From positions 145,258-209,257 of the forward strand of contig CACMXO010000001.1 in NCBI GenBank assembly GCA_902617605.1: a DNA stretch of 64,000 nt, in the 5' to 3' direction. This document shows, in pieces, positions 1 through 9,798 of the stretch. A model generated the notes under the pieces. It was not told where the DNA came from. It saw only the letters and a program-made list of their open reading frames with translations, and did no database searches. Both the position numbers and the translations under genes were made by a program. The stretch comes from an uncultured Prochlorococcus sp. (lineage in GTDB: Bacteria; Cyanobacteriota; Cyanobacteriia; PCC-6307; Cyanobiaceae). How positions within the stretch are numbered: the first letter of the stretch is position 1; each line of letters opens with the position of its first letter.

Positions 1-62
1 ACTTTTTCAGCTGGAACAGGTTTTTTTAATTTTGCTGTTTCTTGGAAAATAACTGAATTCAT
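1..62 (-). CDS. N-terminus of an unidentified protein, cut by window start
   Basis: An ATG on the minus strand at 62-60 opens a frame that stays open to the window edge and reads MNSVIFQETAKLKKPVPAEK. It lies head-to-head with the next gene, leaving a 75-base shared spacer. Only about 20 residues are visible, so no family can be named. No clear Shine-Dalgarno sequence precedes it, which is common in this genome. The call rests on the open frame and the divergent layout. Confidence 0.4.
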   Translation of the reverse strand, partial: MNSVIFQETAKLKKPVPAEK

Positions 63-111
63 GATATTGAAATACTATTTTCAAAATTACCGATATGTAA
101 TATTATCATAC

Positions 112-117
112 TATACT
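112..117 (+). promoter_or_regulatory. Candidate -10 element for the HTH-like gene
   Basis: TATACT lies about 20 bases before the GTG start at 138, in an AT-rich spacer between divergent genes. No convincing -35 was seen. This is a weak, position-based call. Confidence 0.25.
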
Positions 118-137
118 ATTGATAAGTTTAATTATCT

Positions 138-836
138 GTGAGTCTCGGATATCGCGATAAATTATCTAGAGGTCGAAGGGCTATGGCTCATTTGATACAC
201 CTCTGGCATGAAAGAAATGGTTGGTCACACAGAGTATTGCCATTACTTTCAGAAGTTCTTGATTTAGGTAAAGTTCATAATTCGCAAATTTCTAATCTTA
301 GGAATGGAAAGTTATCTTCGCCAGGTCCTGAAGTTTTTCTTGCTTTAGCTCAAGTTAATACGGTTCTTGATCAAGGTATTGAAAAAATCAGGGATCGTTT
401 TGAAAGTGATTATCCAGAGTTATGGAAATCTTTGGAAGAGTCTGCATTACCCCTAAAAAATGATTCTGGTAATCCATTGTCGGCCGGGGAGTTATTCGAG
501 ATATTTTCAGGATTAAAACCTTTACCTTCTTCTTTTGACTGGTACATAGAAGATGAAGAAGCTTCTTCTTTAAGTGATGCTCTTTCAGTGCATTTTTGTC
601 AGAATAAGGCTTGGAGATCATGTAAAATGCAGGTAATGGAAGCCTACTCTGTCAATAAACCTGCTCGTAGAGAACGTTTTGCTGAAGTAATTGCAGGAAT
701 TAGAGATTACACGGCAGAAGAATTAGATGGAGAACTTCTTGAATTATATGAGGCTTCAAAAAAACTTTCTTATTTTCAGGGAAGGGGACCTAATGCTTTC
801 CTCGCAGAATTAAGAAATTTAGCTTCTGAAAAATAA
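138..836 (+). CDS. Conserved cyanobacterial protein with helix-turn-helix-like N-terminus
   Basis: This 232-residue soluble protein has no signal peptide or membrane segment. Residues about 25-75 (including SQISNLRNGK) look like an XRE/Cro-type helix-turn-helix with its recognition helix. The remaining two-thirds is acidic, helical and matches no domain I recognise. It starts with GTG at 138; an in-frame ATG at 183 is an alternative start. It lies 18 bases before the PLP-enzyme gene on the same strand and may be cotranscribed with it and gcvH-gcvP. A DNA-binding role is an inference from the short motif only. Confidence 0.7.
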   Translation: MSLGYRDKLSRGRRAMAHLIHLWHERNGWSHRVLPLLSEVLDLGKVHNSQISNLRNGKLSSPGPEVFLALAQVNTVLDQGIEKIRDRFESDYPELWKSLEESALPLKNDSGNPLSAGELFEIFSGLKPLPSSFDWYIEDEEASSLSDALSVHFCQNKAWRSCKMQVMEAYSVNKPARRERFAEVIAGIRDYTAEELDGELLELYEASKKLSYFQGRGPNAFLAELRNLASEK

Positions 837-854
837 CATGAATTTTCATAATAA

Positions 855-2147
855 ATGACTCTTGACAATAACTTAAAACTGGCTGAAAACGCTGTTCTTT
901 CTGTCGAAGAGAGTTTAGGTAAAATTTTCCAAGAAAGGTCCAATCAGGTTTTCCAGAAATTAGAAAATATTTTGACAATTTTTAAGGAAGAAAAAGTTTC
1001 TACTAGTCATTTCAATCAGTCTTCTGGTAGTGGTCATGATGATATATCTAGAGAAAAAATTGATGCGGTTTTTGCAAGACTGTTTCTTGCTGAAAAGGCT
1101 GCTGTGAGGATGCAATTTGTAAGTGGAACGCATGCAATAAGTTCTGTCTTATTTGGAATTCTTCGACCTGGAGATGTAATGTTATCTCTTGCAGGACAAC
1201 CATATGACACCTTAGAAGAAGTCATAGGAATAAGGGGAGGAGGAAAAGGCTCACTTAAAGATTTTGGCATTGAATATAAGCAAATAAATATCTGCGAGAA
1301 TTTTGATTCTTTTGAAGAAAAAATTGTTCATTCTTTTGAAGAAAATTCATGCAAATTAGTATTCATACAAAAAAGTTGTGGATATAGTTGGAGAAAGTCT
1401 CTTACGAATCATCAGATAGAGAAAATTTGTAGTCTTATTCATTCCCTTGATCCTAATTGCATATGTTTTGTTGATAACTGTTATGGGGAGCTTGTTGAAG
1501 ATAGTGAACCAATTTCTAAAGGGGCCAATATAATTGCTGGATCATTGATTAAAAATTTGGGAGGAACAATCGTTCCTACTGGTGGTTACGTTGCAGGAGA
1601 AGCAGAGTTGGTAGAGATGGCATGTTCTAGATTAACCTCTCCAGGCATTGGTTCTTCTGCAGGCATAAATTTTGGACTAGGAAGATTAATTTTACAGGGT
1701 TTGTTTTTAGCACCACAAATTGTTCACGAATCACTAAAAGGCGCTGATATGGTTGCAGCAGTCTTTAAAAATTTGGGATTTAAGGTTTTACCGGAGCCAG
1801 CAACTTATAGATCTGATCTTATTCAGTCAGTAAGATTGAATAATCCTGATTTGGTACAAAAAGTTTGTCAATCTTTTCAAAATTCTTCACCAGTAGATTC
1901 TTTTCTGAATGTTGTTCCATCATCAATGGATGGATATGATTCAAAATTATTAATGGCAGGAGGTACCTTTATTGAGGGAAGTACAAGTGAATTTTCTGCT
2001 GATGCCCCTCTAAGAGATCCTTATAATATTTTTGTTCAAGGTGGTTCTCACATAGCTCACATCAAAATTGCATTAATTCGATTATTATCTGAATTACTAG
2101 AGGAAAAATTAATTTCAAAGGATTCTCTACTTCCTTTATCTTCTTAA
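855..2147 (+). CDS. Methionine gamma-lyase family PLP enzyme (aluminium-resistance protein family)
   Basis: The 430-residue protein has a fold-type I PLP enzyme layout. The cofactor region is near residues 85-120 (FVSGTHAISSVLFG), an aspartate region lies near 200 (FVDNCYGEL), and the probable PLP lysine is in GSLIKNLGGT near residue 235. This matches the cystathionine beta-lyase/methionine gamma-lyase-like group often annotated as aluminium-resistance protein. A role in sulfur amino-acid breakdown is the family suggestion; the substrate is not proven. Its stop is 2 bases from the gcvH start, suggesting cotranscription with the glycine cleavage genes. Confidence 0.85.
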   Translation: MTLDNNLKLAENAVLSVEESLGKIFQERSNQVFQKLENILTIFKEEKVSTSHFNQSSGSGHDDISREKIDAVFARLFLAEKAAVRMQFVSGTHAISSVLFGILRPGDVMLSLAGQPYDTLEEVIGIRGGGKGSLKDFGIEYKQINICENFDSFEEKIVHSFEENSCKLVFIQKSCGYSWRKSLTNHQIEKICSLIHSLDPNCICFVDNCYGELVEDSEPISKGANIIAGSLIKNLGGTIVPTGGYVAGEAELVEMACSRLTSPGIGSSAGINFGLGRLILQGLFLAPQIVHESLKGADMVAAVFKNLGFKVLPEPATYRSDLIQSVRLNNPDLVQKVCQSFQNSSPVDSFLNVVPSSMDGYDSKLLMAGGTFIEGSTSEFSADAPLRDPYNIFVQGGSHIAHIKIALIRLLSELLEEKLISKDSLLPLSS

Positions 2148-2149
2148 TC

Positions 2150-2539
2150 ATGTCTTACAAGTTTCCAGACAACCTCAACTATGCTGATACTCATGAATAT
2201 GTCTTGGAAGAAAATGGATTATTAAAAATTGGAGTTAGTGAATTCGCTATAGATCAATTAGGAGATATTGTTTTTATTGAATTAGCTGATGAAGGGGCAA
2301 CTTTAGAGAAAGGTGAGACTTTTGGAACAATAGAATCAGTTAAGGCCGTAGAAGAAGTCTATCTGCCTTTTTCAGGGGAAATAGTATCTGTAAATGAAAG
2401 TGTTATTGAGAACCCTGAGCTTTTACAGAATGATCCGATTGGAGACGGTTGGTTAGTCATTTTGAAACCAGAACCAAAAGCATCAATTGCTGATTTGATG
2501 ACTTCTGAGGAATATCAATCAAAGGTTGTACCAAAATAA
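2150..2539 (+). CDS. gcvH: Glycine cleavage system H protein
   Basis: At 129 residues this is the usual length for GcvH, the lipoyl carrier that shuttles the aminomethyl group between the P, T and L proteins. The lipoylation lysine is Lys65, in the conserved context ESVKAVEEVY. It starts 2 bases after the upstream PLP-enzyme gene and is followed by gcvP after 45 bases. The T protein gene is not in this window. In a phototroph the complex handles photorespiratory glycine and one-carbon supply. Confidence 0.97.
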   Translation: MSYKFPDNLNYADTHEYVLEENGLLKIGVSEFAIDQLGDIVFIELADEGATLEKGETFGTIESVKAVEEVYLPFSGEIVSVNESVIENPELLQNDPIGDGWLVILKPEPKASIADLMTSEEYQSKVVPK

Positions 2540-2584
2540 GGCAAACTTTTTAAAAAGAGCTATTTTAAAGAAAAATATTTTAAT

Positions 2585-5494
2585 ATGACATCCAAATTTG
2601 GGTCTGATTTGTTTATAGATAGGCATCTTGGGTTAGGAGATAATGATGAAAAAATTATGCTGAACAAGCTTGGTTTTAATAATATTGATCAATTTATAAA
2701 TCAAGTTATTCCTGAAGATATTCAGCTTAAAGATAAATCTTCAGAAATATTGCCCCAAGGTTGTTCAGAAATTGAGGCTTTAAACGAATTAGAAGAGATT
2801 GCGAATAAAAATACTAAAATGAGATCACTTATAGGCCTTGGTTATTATGACAATCATATGCCTAAAGTAATCCAAAGACATGTTCTTGAAAATCCTAGGT
2901 GGTATACGTCTTATACTCCATATCAAGCAGAAATTGCACAAGGAAGATTAGAAGCTCTATTTAATTTTCAGACTATTGTTTGTGAACTAACAGGATTCCC
3001 TGTCGCAAATGCATCTTTGTTGGATGAGGGTACTGCTGCAGCAGAAGCCATGGCCATGAGTTTTTCCGCAAGAAAAAATAAATCTTCAAAAGTTTACTTA
3101 GTGGAGTCAAATGTTTTTGATCATACTTTTAATGTTCTACAAACTAGAGCAAAACCTTTGGGAATATCCTTAAAACGCTTTACTCAAAGCAACCTTCCTA
3201 ATCATGATGATGTTTTTGGAATGTTGTTGCAATTACCTGGTAAAAATGGACAATTATATGATCCTACATTCTTAATATCCCAAGCACATAGATCAGAAAT
3301 TGTTGTTACGGCATGTATTGATCCACTAGCACAAGTTTTGATTAAACCAATTTCTGAATTTGGTGTTGATGTAGCAGTGGGGAGTATGCAAAGATTTGGT
3401 GTTCCTATGGGTTTTGGTGGTCCCCATGCAGCATATTTTGCTTGTAGCGAAAAATATAAAAGGCTGATACCCGGAAGAATAGTAGGGCAAACTCTATCTA
3501 AAAATGGAGAAAAGTCACTAAGACTAGCATTGCAAACAAGAGAGCAACATATTAGAAGGGAAAAGGCCACTAGTAATATTTGTACTGCTCAATCTTTGTT
3601 AGCCATAATTTCTTCTTTTTATGCTATTTATCATGGACCCTCTGGATTAACGCAAATTGCTAAAAGATTAGTTGAGTTGAGAATAAATTTAGAATCAAGT
3701 TTAGCTGCTTTAGGTTTTGATATTCCTGATGGGATTAGATTCGATAGTGTTGATATTTATTCTGAGCACTCCCAGAGGATCCATAATGAAGCTTTAAAAA
3801 ATGGCTATAACTTAAGAATTTTGCCGTTGGGATCCACTATTGAAAATTCAACTGGCTTTGGGATCTCTTTAGATGAGCTTAGTAATGAAAAAGAAATAAA
3901 AGATATTTTGACTTTAATAGCAAACCTTATAGAAAAAGAAGAAGATTTAGAGCATATAAAATTTAATAAAGAATTTCATCTTGAAAATTTAGCTTTGAGA
4001 TCCAGTGCATGGATGCAGCAAGATATATTCACAAATTACCAAAGTGAAAGTGAATTAATGAGATATATATTCCGACTTGCAGAAAAAGATTTTTCTTTGG
4101 TAGATGGGATGATGCCATTGGGAAGCTGTACCATGAAGTTAAATTCTGCATCAGAGTTAAATCCAGTCTCTTGGGCTAACTTATCTTCCATTCATCCTTT
4201 TTCCCCACCAGATCAAACTAAAGGCTATTCAAAAATTATATCTGATCTAGAAAAATGGATAAGTGAGATAGTTGGTTTAAAATCAGTTTCTTTTCAACCA
4301 AATGCAGGCTCTCAAGGAGAGTTTGCAGGTTTATTGGCAATAAATTCTTATTTTGAATCAAAAGGTGAACTGTTAAGAAAAAAATGTTTAATTCCAAAAA
4401 GTGCTCATGGAACAAATCCTGCTAGTGCAGTTATGGCAGGTTTTGATGTGTTAACTGTTGAATGTGATGATGAAGGAAATATTGATTTTCAAGATTTGTC
4501 AATCAAGGTCAATAAATTTGATAACCAAATAGGGGCTCTTATGTTGACTTATCCCTCTACTCATGGAGTTTTTGAATTACAAATCAGAAAGATATGTGAT
4601 TTAATTCACTCTGTAGGAGGATTTGTCTATTTAGATGGAGCAAATTTGAACGCTCAGGTTGGATTATGTAAACCGGGGAATTATGGTGTTGATGTTTGTC
4701 ATTTGAATTTACATAAAACATTCTGCATTCCACATGGAGGTGGTGGTCCAGGAGTAGGTCCAGTTGCTGCATCAGAAACCTTAAGCCCATTTCTTCCTAC
4801 TCATTCTTTAATGGATAATAATATATCTATTAGTTCCAATTACGTATCTTCTGCAAAGCATGGGAGTGCAAGTATTCTTCCAATAAGTTGGATGTACATA
4901 AAAATGGCTGGTCTTAGTGGTTTAAGGAAAGCAACTGCGCATGCAATTTTATCTGCAAATTATATTGCGCATTCTTTAAAGCATAAATTCAAGATTCTTT
5001 ATAAGGGAAAAAATAATTTTGTCGCACATGAATGTATTTTAGATTTTAGGGATTTAAAATCCAAAACTGGTTTGAGTGTAAATGATTTAGCTAAACGATT
5101 AATAGATTATAGTTTTCATGCCCCAACTATAAGTTGGCCTGTTCCAGAGACGATAATGATAGAGCCTACTGAAAGTGAAAGTTTGGTTGAATTGGATAGA
5201 TTTTGCGAGGCTATGCTATTGATTGGAGAAGAGATCAGCGAAATAGAAAAAAATGTTGCATTCAAGAATAATAATGTAATAAGTAACGCTCCCCATACGC
5301 TGAAAGAGTTAATTGCTGATAATTGGTATTATCCTTATTCAAAAGAAAAAGCTGCTTTTCCTTATAAAACTACAACGTCTATTAAGTTTTGGTCTTCGGT
5401 TTCTAGGATCAATAATGCATATGGCGATCGCAATTTAATTTGTTCTTGCAATGTAAATCAAGGCGAGACTATCGAAGAAAAAAAATGTGCTTAA
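2585..5494 (+). CDS. gcvP: Glycine dehydrogenase (decarboxylating), P protein
   Basis: This 969-residue single-chain P protein decarboxylates glycine with PLP and passes the aminomethyl group to lipoyl-GcvH. The two homologous halves of the bacterial and plant enzyme are fused here. The N-terminal half carries MIGLGYY-like and TPYQAEIAQGRLEAL motifs. The C-terminal half carries the PLP-binding lysine, Lys711, in HKTFCIPHGGGGPG. The length is normal. It follows gcvH on the same strand and likely forms one transcript with it. A short hairpin, AAGGAC-TAGC-GTCCTT, begins at its stop codon. Confidence 0.97.
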   Translation: MTSKFGSDLFIDRHLGLGDNDEKIMLNKLGFNNIDQFINQVIPEDIQLKDKSSEILPQGCSEIEALNELEEIANKNTKMRSLIGLGYYDNHMPKVIQRHVLENPRWYTSYTPYQAEIAQGRLEALFNFQTIVCELTGFPVANASLLDEGTAAAEAMAMSFSARKNKSSKVYLVESNVFDHTFNVLQTRAKPLGISLKRFTQSNLPNHDDVFGMLLQLPGKNGQLYDPTFLISQAHRSEIVVTACIDPLAQVLIKPISEFGVDVAVGSMQRFGVPMGFGGPHAAYFACSEKYKRLIPGRIVGQTLSKNGEKSLRLALQTREQHIRREKATSNICTAQSLLAIISSFYAIYHGPSGLTQIAKRLVELRINLESSLAALGFDIPDGIRFDSVDIYSEHSQRIHNEALKNGYNLRILPLGSTIENSTGFGISLDELSNEKEIKDILTLIANLIEKEEDLEHIKFNKEFHLENLALRSSAWMQQDIFTNYQSESELMRYIFRLAEKDFSLVDGMMPLGSCTMKLNSASELNPVSWANLSSIHPFSPPDQTKGYSKIISDLEKWISEIVGLKSVSFQPNAGSQGEFAGLLAINSYFESKGELLRKKCLIPKSAHGTNPASAVMAGFDVLTVECDDEGNIDFQDLSIKVNKFDNQIGALMLTYPSTHGVFELQIRKICDLIHSVGGFVYLDGANLNAQVGLCKPGNYGVDVCHLNLHKTFCIPHGGGGPGVGPVAASETLSPFLPTHSLMDNNISISSNYVSSAKHGSASILPISWMYIKMAGLSGLRKATAHAILSANYIAHSLKHKFKILYKGKNNFVAHECILDFRDLKSKTGLSVNDLAKRLIDYSFHAPTISWPVPETIMIEPTESESLVELDRFCEAMLLIGEEISEIEKNVAFKNNNVISNAPHTLKELIADNWYYPYSKEKAAFPYKTTTSIKFWSSVSRINNAYGDRNLICSCNVNQGETIEEKKCA

Positions 5495-5509
5495 AGGACT
5501 AGCGTCCTT
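5494..5509 (+). terminator. Small hairpin at the end of gcvP
   Basis: A perfect 6-bp stem with a 4-base loop (AAGGAC, TAGC, GTCCTT) begins at the last base of the gcvP stop. No T-tract follows, so it may be an RNA 3'-end stabiliser or a weak terminator rather than a classical one. Confidence 0.35.
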
Positions 5510-5623
5510 ACATATACTTAGTTATTATCAATGTGAATAAAAATTTAATATTTTCTTATAGAATTTTTTTAAATTTTTTTATTAAAATATTCGAGCATCA
5601 AATTTTTTGGGGTATTTGAAGCT

Positions 5624-5872
5624 ATGACCAAAGATTATAAATCTGGTAATGTTAAGCACCTGCCAGTTAAAAATGTAGATTTACCAAAATTTGTCAATAA
5701 TTTTTCAGTAGATAACTCAAATATTTGTTCCATTGAAGGAACTAATGTTATAAGAGTACCCTTTGGTAAAAAATTTTCAAAGAAAAAAAGGCCTGAAAAG
5801 AATCAAAATATCGCTACTCTAATACTTCCTTTAAGTTCGTATAATAATCCCACCCCTCCACACGTAGCATAA
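5624..5872 (+). CDS. Small orphan protein, 82 residues, unknown function
   Basis: The ORF encodes a basic soluble protein with a lysine-rich centre (KKFSKKKRPEKNQ, residues about 49-61) and no signal peptide or membrane helix. I recognise no domain. It lies 129 bases after gcvP and converges on sqdX with only a 12-base gap that contains part of an 18-bp palindrome. It could be a small lineage-specific Prochlorococcus gene. The ATG is preceded by GGGGTATTTGAAGCT, an imperfect ribosome site. Confidence 0.55.
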   Translation: MTKDYKSGNVKHLPVKNVDLPKFVNNFSVDNSNICSIEGTNVIRVPFGKKFSKKKRPEKNQNIATLILPLSSYNNPTPPHVA

Positions 5873-5889
5873 TTAAGATTAATCTTAAT
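5872..5889. terminator. 18-bp perfect palindrome between convergent genes
   Basis: ATTAAGATTAATCTTAAT is a perfect palindrome spanning the end of the 82-residue gene and the last codons of sqdX. It could fold as a 7-bp stem with a TTAA loop in either transcript, so it may act as a shared bidirectional terminator. It is AT-only except for one G-C pair per arm, so it would be weak. Confidence 0.4.
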
Positions 5890-7018
5890 CTATTTCTTTG
5901 AGAGTATCTGCATAATAATTTTGCAGTTGTAGTGTTGCTTGGTTCCAATCCCATTTTTCTGCTTCGTTTCGTGCCTCTTTTCTCATAACTTCTCTTTTAT
6001 CCTCATTCTCTAGAATTTTTTTTGTCGCTTCAATCAAACTTTGTTCCCCATTATCTTTTTCATCAGGATCATATAAACAACCATTAATCCCATCGCTAAT
6101 AATATCTGGAATCCCCCCCTTGTTGGCTCCGATAACTGGACATCCTGCTGCCATTGCTTCTAATAAAACTAACCCAAGTGTTTCTGTACTAGATGGAAAT
6201 AAAAATATATCTCCAGAGGCATAGGCGCTAGCAAGTTCATCGCCAGATAAGTATCCTATGAAATTAGTCTTTGTATTTTCGAAGATTTTTTCAAGCTGGT
6301 TTCTATATGGTCCGTCACCTACAAGTGCTAAGCAAGCATTAGGAATACTCTCTAAGACTGGTTTAATTCTCTCAATTTGTTTTTCTGCTGATAATCTTCC
6401 TACATAAATCAATAAGTAATTAGCGTCTTTATATTCCCCAAATAATTTTTTTCTCATTTTCTCACTTCTCAAATCTGGTCTGAAACTGAAAGTATCTACT
6501 CCCCTTTGCCATAGAGCAGTCCTTTGAATACCTTTATCTTTTAACTCATTGACCATAGCGGTGGAAGTACATAAATTTAACAAGGCTTGATTATGAGCTG
6601 CTTTAAGCAATTCCCACAAAAGTGGCTCTAGCATACCCATACCGTAATGTTCCAGATATTTTGGAAGATGAGTATGGTAGCTGGCAATTAAAGGAATATT
6701 ATTAGTTTTCGCTAACCATATGCCACCTAAGCCAAGTACAGCTGGATTAACAACATGTATCAAATCTGGGCTAAATTTTTCTAACTTATCTGAGACTGCA
6801 GGACCAGGTAAACCAAGCTTCAACTCTGGGTATAAGGGTAATGGCATTGCAGCAACTCCAACTACAGTCGCACCCATATATGATTCTGGACACCCTTCTG
6901 GACAAAAAATTATAACTTCATCACCATTTTTTATTAAAAATTCAATCGTTTTAGTCAGTCTTGTGACTATGCCATCAACTTTAGGTAAAAAAGTTTCAGT
7001 AAACAATGCAATTTTCAC
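5885..7018 (-). CDS. sqdX: Sulfoquinovosyltransferase, sulfolipid synthesis
   Basis: The 377-residue GT-B glycosyltransferase of family 4 has the N-terminal motif TETFLPKVDGIVTRL (residues 7-21) and the C-terminal donor-site signature TETLGLVLLEAMAAGCPVIG. Known SqdX transfers sulfoquinovose from UDP-sulfoquinovose to diacylglycerol at the membrane, making SQDG. The identity is supported by the adjacent upstream sqdB gene, 27 bases away on the same strand, which makes the sugar donor. Sulfolipid replaces phospholipid in Prochlorococcus and saves phosphate. Confidence 0.93.
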   Translation of the reverse strand: MKIALFTETFLPKVDGIVTRLTKTIEFLIKNGDEVIIFCPEGCPESYMGATVVGVAAMPLPLYPELKLGLPGPAVSDKLEKFSPDLIHVVNPAVLGLGGIWLAKTNNIPLIASYHTHLPKYLEHYGMGMLEPLLWELLKAAHNQALLNLCTSTAMVNELKDKGIQRTALWQRGVDTFSFRPDLRSEKMRKKLFGEYKDANYLLIYVGRLSAEKQIERIKPVLESIPNACLALVGDGPYRNQLEKIFENTKTNFIGYLSGDELASAYASGDIFLFPSSTETLGLVLLEAMAAGCPVIGANKGGIPDIISDGINGCLYDPDEKDNGEQSLIEATKKILENEDKREVMRKEARNEAEKWDWNQATLQLQNYYADTLKEID

Positions 7019-7045
7019 TTTCTTAAGGTAACTATTTTAAAAATT

Positions 7046-8239
7046 TTAATTTGTCTTTATTGCCTCAGCTTGTTTTTTAGTCCAGGATGAAACACAAGGT
7101 ATGCGCTTAAGATCACATCTATTGGAGTATTTTTTGGCAACTTCAACAACTTCTTCTAATAAGCCATTATCAAGAGTCGTTGGGTTTAAACCTAATTCTA
7201 TAAAACATTTATTATCAACAATAAGATCATTTTCTACCGCTTCATTCCTTGGATTTGGTAAATAATTAATATCAGCTCCTGTTAGAGAAGCAACTTTTTT
7301 AGCTAGTTCTCCAACTTGATGACTCTCAGTCATTTGATTAAAGATTTTGACTCTCTCACCAGATTTTGGAGGATTTTCAAGAGCAAGTTGTACGCATTTT
7401 ACAGAGTCTTTTATATGTATAAATGCTCTCGTTTGTCCGCCTGTCCCATGAACACTTAATGGATATCCAATTGCAGCTTGCATTAGAAATCTGTTTAAAA
7501 CAGTTCCATAATCTCCGTCATAGTCAAATCGGTTTGTCAATCTAGGATCTTTTAAAGTTGCTTCTGTATTTGTTCCCCAAACAATGCCTTGGTGTAAATC
7601 AGTAATCCTTACAAGATCATTTTTGTTGTAGTAAAGAAATAATAATTGATCTAAGGTTTTAGTCATATGGTAAACACTGCCTGGACTTGCAGGGTGTAAT
7701 ATTTCTTCTTCAAATCGGCTTCCATCTGGTTGTGGAACTTCAACTTTTAGATAACCTTCTGGAATTGTTGCACCTCTATGTGATCCATATCCATAGACTC
7801 CCATTGTTCCTAAATGAACGACATGAATATCTAAATTACTCTCTACTATTGCAGCAAGAAGGTTGTGGGTGCCATTCACATTATTATCCACTGTATATCT
7901 TTTGGTAAAACTGGATTTCATCGAGTAAGGAGCTGCTCTTTGTTCTGCAAAATGGATCACGGAATCTGGTTTTTCATCAATTAGCAAATTGAGCAATTTT
8001 TGATATTGTTTGGAGATATCCATATTAAGAAATCTCATAGGCTTACCTCCAATCTCTTCCCATGCAGAAAGTCGTTCTGTTATGGAAGCAATTGGAGTTA
8101 AAGATTCTACCTCTAGATCAATATCAATTTTTCTACGACTTAAATTGTCGACAATAATAACATCATGATTTTGCTCTGCTAAATTCACCGCACAAGGCCA
8201 ACCGCAAAAACCATCTCCACCTAGAACAATAACTTTCAC
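7046..8239 (-). CDS. sqdB: UDP-sulfoquinovose synthase
   Basis: This 397-residue extended short-chain dehydrogenase-type enzyme makes UDP-sulfoquinovose from UDP-glucose and sulfite using bound NAD. The nucleotide-binding loop is GGDGFCGWP (residues 7-15). The catalytic set is Thr145, Tyr190 and Lys194 (YHMTK), as in plant SQD1. The sequence HGTGGQTRAFIHIKDSV near 260-280 is also typical. It is the first gene of the sqdB-sqdX pair. The 169-base region upstream, before thiG, is AT-rich and probably contains its promoter, but I could not place one confidently. Confidence 0.97.
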   Translation of the reverse strand: MKVIVLGGDGFCGWPCAVNLAEQNHDVIIVDNLSRRKIDIDLEVESLTPIASITERLSAWEEIGGKPMRFLNMDISKQYQKLLNLLIDEKPDSVIHFAEQRAAPYSMKSSFTKRYTVDNNVNGTHNLLAAIVESNLDIHVVHLGTMGVYGYGSHRGATIPEGYLKVEVPQPDGSRFEEEILHPASPGSVYHMTKTLDQLLFLYYNKNDLVRITDLHQGIVWGTNTEATLKDPRLTNRFDYDGDYGTVLNRFLMQAAIGYPLSVHGTGGQTRAFIHIKDSVKCVQLALENPPKSGERVKIFNQMTESHQVGELAKKVASLTGADINYLPNPRNEAVENDLIVDNKCFIELGLNPTTLDNGLLEEVVEVAKKYSNRCDLKRIPCVSSWTKKQAEAIKTN

Positions 8240-8408
8240 TCAGAACTCCAGAATTAAAAGATTCATAATATATTTATTAAATTACTACAGTGTGCTTCCA
8301 CTTTGCGAAAAAACATTGTAAATAGTTTCAAATCTTTTTTCTTAATACGATCAATGAAAGCAAATAATAAATTTTTACTTTCTTTTTAAACTTTTTTAAA
8401 TAAAAGAA

Positions 8409-9203
8409 TTAGATAGATATGTTTTTTTCCGGCGAACTTGATACTGCAAGGTATTGTTTCTTAATTCTTCCTGCCAGAAAAGCTTGCCTGCCAGCTTTCA
8501 CACTATAGTTTATCGCTTGAGCCATTAGAGGAGGATTTGCAGCTTGTGCTATTGCACTATTGATTAAGACACCATCAGCTCCAATTTCCATAGCTTGAGA
8601 AGCTTCACTAGGCACTCCAATACCTGCGTCAATTATTACTGGCACTTTTGCATTCTCAATAATTATCCTTATATTTGATAAATTTAACAAACCTTGCCCG
8701 GAGCCTATGGGCGAGCCCAATGGCATTACAGTTGCACAACCTATTTCTTCTAGTCTTTTTGCAAGAATAGGATCTGCATTGATATAAGGAAGTACAGCGA
8801 AACCCTTTTTTATTAAAATTTCGGCTGCTTTGAGAGTTTCTATTGGATCTGGTAGCAAATACTTTTTGTCAGGAATAACTTCTAACTTCACAAAATTATT
8901 TTCTTCTTGACCAGATAATTTTGCAAGTTCTCTACCTAAAATTGCTATTCTGACTGCCTCTTCGGAATTAACGCAACCAGCTGTATTAGGAAGCATCCAG
9001 TATTTTTCCCAGTTGATCTTTTCTAGTAAATTTTCTCCGGTCTGATCATTTTTAATTCTTCTAACAGCGACTGTTATAATTTCCGTTTCAGAATTTGACA
9101 AACTTTCCACCATATCTTGAGTAGATTTGTATTTGCCAGTACCAACCATTAATCTACTGGAAAATTTTTTGCCACCAATTAGTAAAGAAGAAGAATTTTC
9201 CAT
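8409..9203 (-). CDS. thiG: Thiazole synthase
   Basis: The 264-residue TIM-barrel enzyme forms the thiazole phosphate of thiamine from deoxyxylulose phosphate, dehydroglycine and ThiS thiocarboxylate. Visible motifs are MVGTGKYKS (19-27), PNTAGC (72-77), the probable Schiff-base lysine Lys106 in VKLEV, and [12 protein letters not shown] near 165. Length is normal. It starts 2 bases after the stop of the TPR gene on the same strand, so the two are probably cotranscribed. It works in the same pathway as thiC at 61.2 kb; no ThiS or ThiO gene is adjacent. Confidence 0.96.
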   Translation of the reverse strand: MENSSSLLIGGKKFSSRLMVGTGKYKSTQDMVESLSNSETEIITVAVRRIKNDQTGENLLEKINWEKYWMLPNTAGCVNSEEAVRIAILGRELAKLSGQEENNFVKLEVIPDKKYLLPDPIETLKAAEILIKKGFAVLPYINADPILAKRLEEIGCATVMPLGSPIGSGQGLLNLSNIRIIIENAKVPVIIDAGIGVPSEASQAMEIGADGVLINSAIAQAANPPLMAQAINYSVKAGRQAFLAGRIKKQYLAVSSSPEKNISI

Positions 9204-9205
9204 AT

Positions 9206-9763
9206 TTAAAATCCCTTATCTTTAATACCTTTATAAGGTTTATAATTGTTTCTTTTTTCTAACTCCTTACTTTTTTTAATTGCTGTTTTGTTTTTTGGAT
9301 CTATCACCAAAACCTTTTGATAAGTTGCATATGCTAAATCGTACTCAAGTAAACGCTGTTGTGCTGATGCGAGGTTATTTAGGGCTATAGGATATTCTGG
9401 AAGTGATTTTATTGCAGAGTTATAGTGTTTAATTGCTTTCTTAAATTCATTTTGAGCAGCATAAGAAAATCCTAAAGCATTATTTATTATCGCTTTGGCT
9501 TCATCTGGTTCATTTTCATAATTTTCAATTGCTTTTAAAAAAGTTTTAGTAGCTTCAGAATATAATCTTTTTTTTATCTGAATAGACCCAAATTCATATA
9601 ATTCTGTAGCTTTAGTTAGTGAATCTAAACCTTTTTGCTCAAATTTTACTAAATTTAATTCTTCACTTCTTGTTTTTAGAAATTGTCTGAATACAAAAAT
9701 AGAAATTATTATTAATACAACAAAAAGAATAATTAAATAAGATTGGAAGGAAGATATTTCCAT
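9206..9763 (-). CDS. Membrane-anchored TPR protein
   Basis: The 185-residue protein has one N-terminal membrane helix (residues about 7-28) followed by about three tetratricopeptide repeats (about 50-170, with [20 protein letters not shown] and [19 protein letters not shown]). The TPRs suggest a protein-protein adaptor tethered to the membrane. It sits between rplT and thiG on the same strand with a 35-base and a 2-base gap. The specific partner is unknown. Confidence 0.85.
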   Translation of the reverse strand: MEISSFQSYLIILFVVLIIISIFVFRQFLKTRSEELNLVKFEQKGLDSLTKATELYEFGSIQIKKRLYSEATKTFLKAIENYENEPDEAKAIINNALGFSYAAQNEFKKAIKHYNSAIKSLPEYPIALNNLASAQQRLLEYDLAYATYQKVLVIDPKNKTAIKKSKELEKRNNYKPYKGIKDKGF

Positions 9764-9798
9764 TATTTATATTTATTTTTCTAGATTATATTCTTTTT

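Noticed and set aside
63..2149. Glycine riboswitch before the gcv genes
   Set aside because: Neither the spacer before the PLP enzyme nor that before gcvH has room or the conserved core of this riboswitch.
2546..2557. 12-base palindrome CTTTTTAAAAAG between gcvH and gcvP
   Set aside because: Simple A/T runs like this are common in this genome; there is no sign of a terminator or site.
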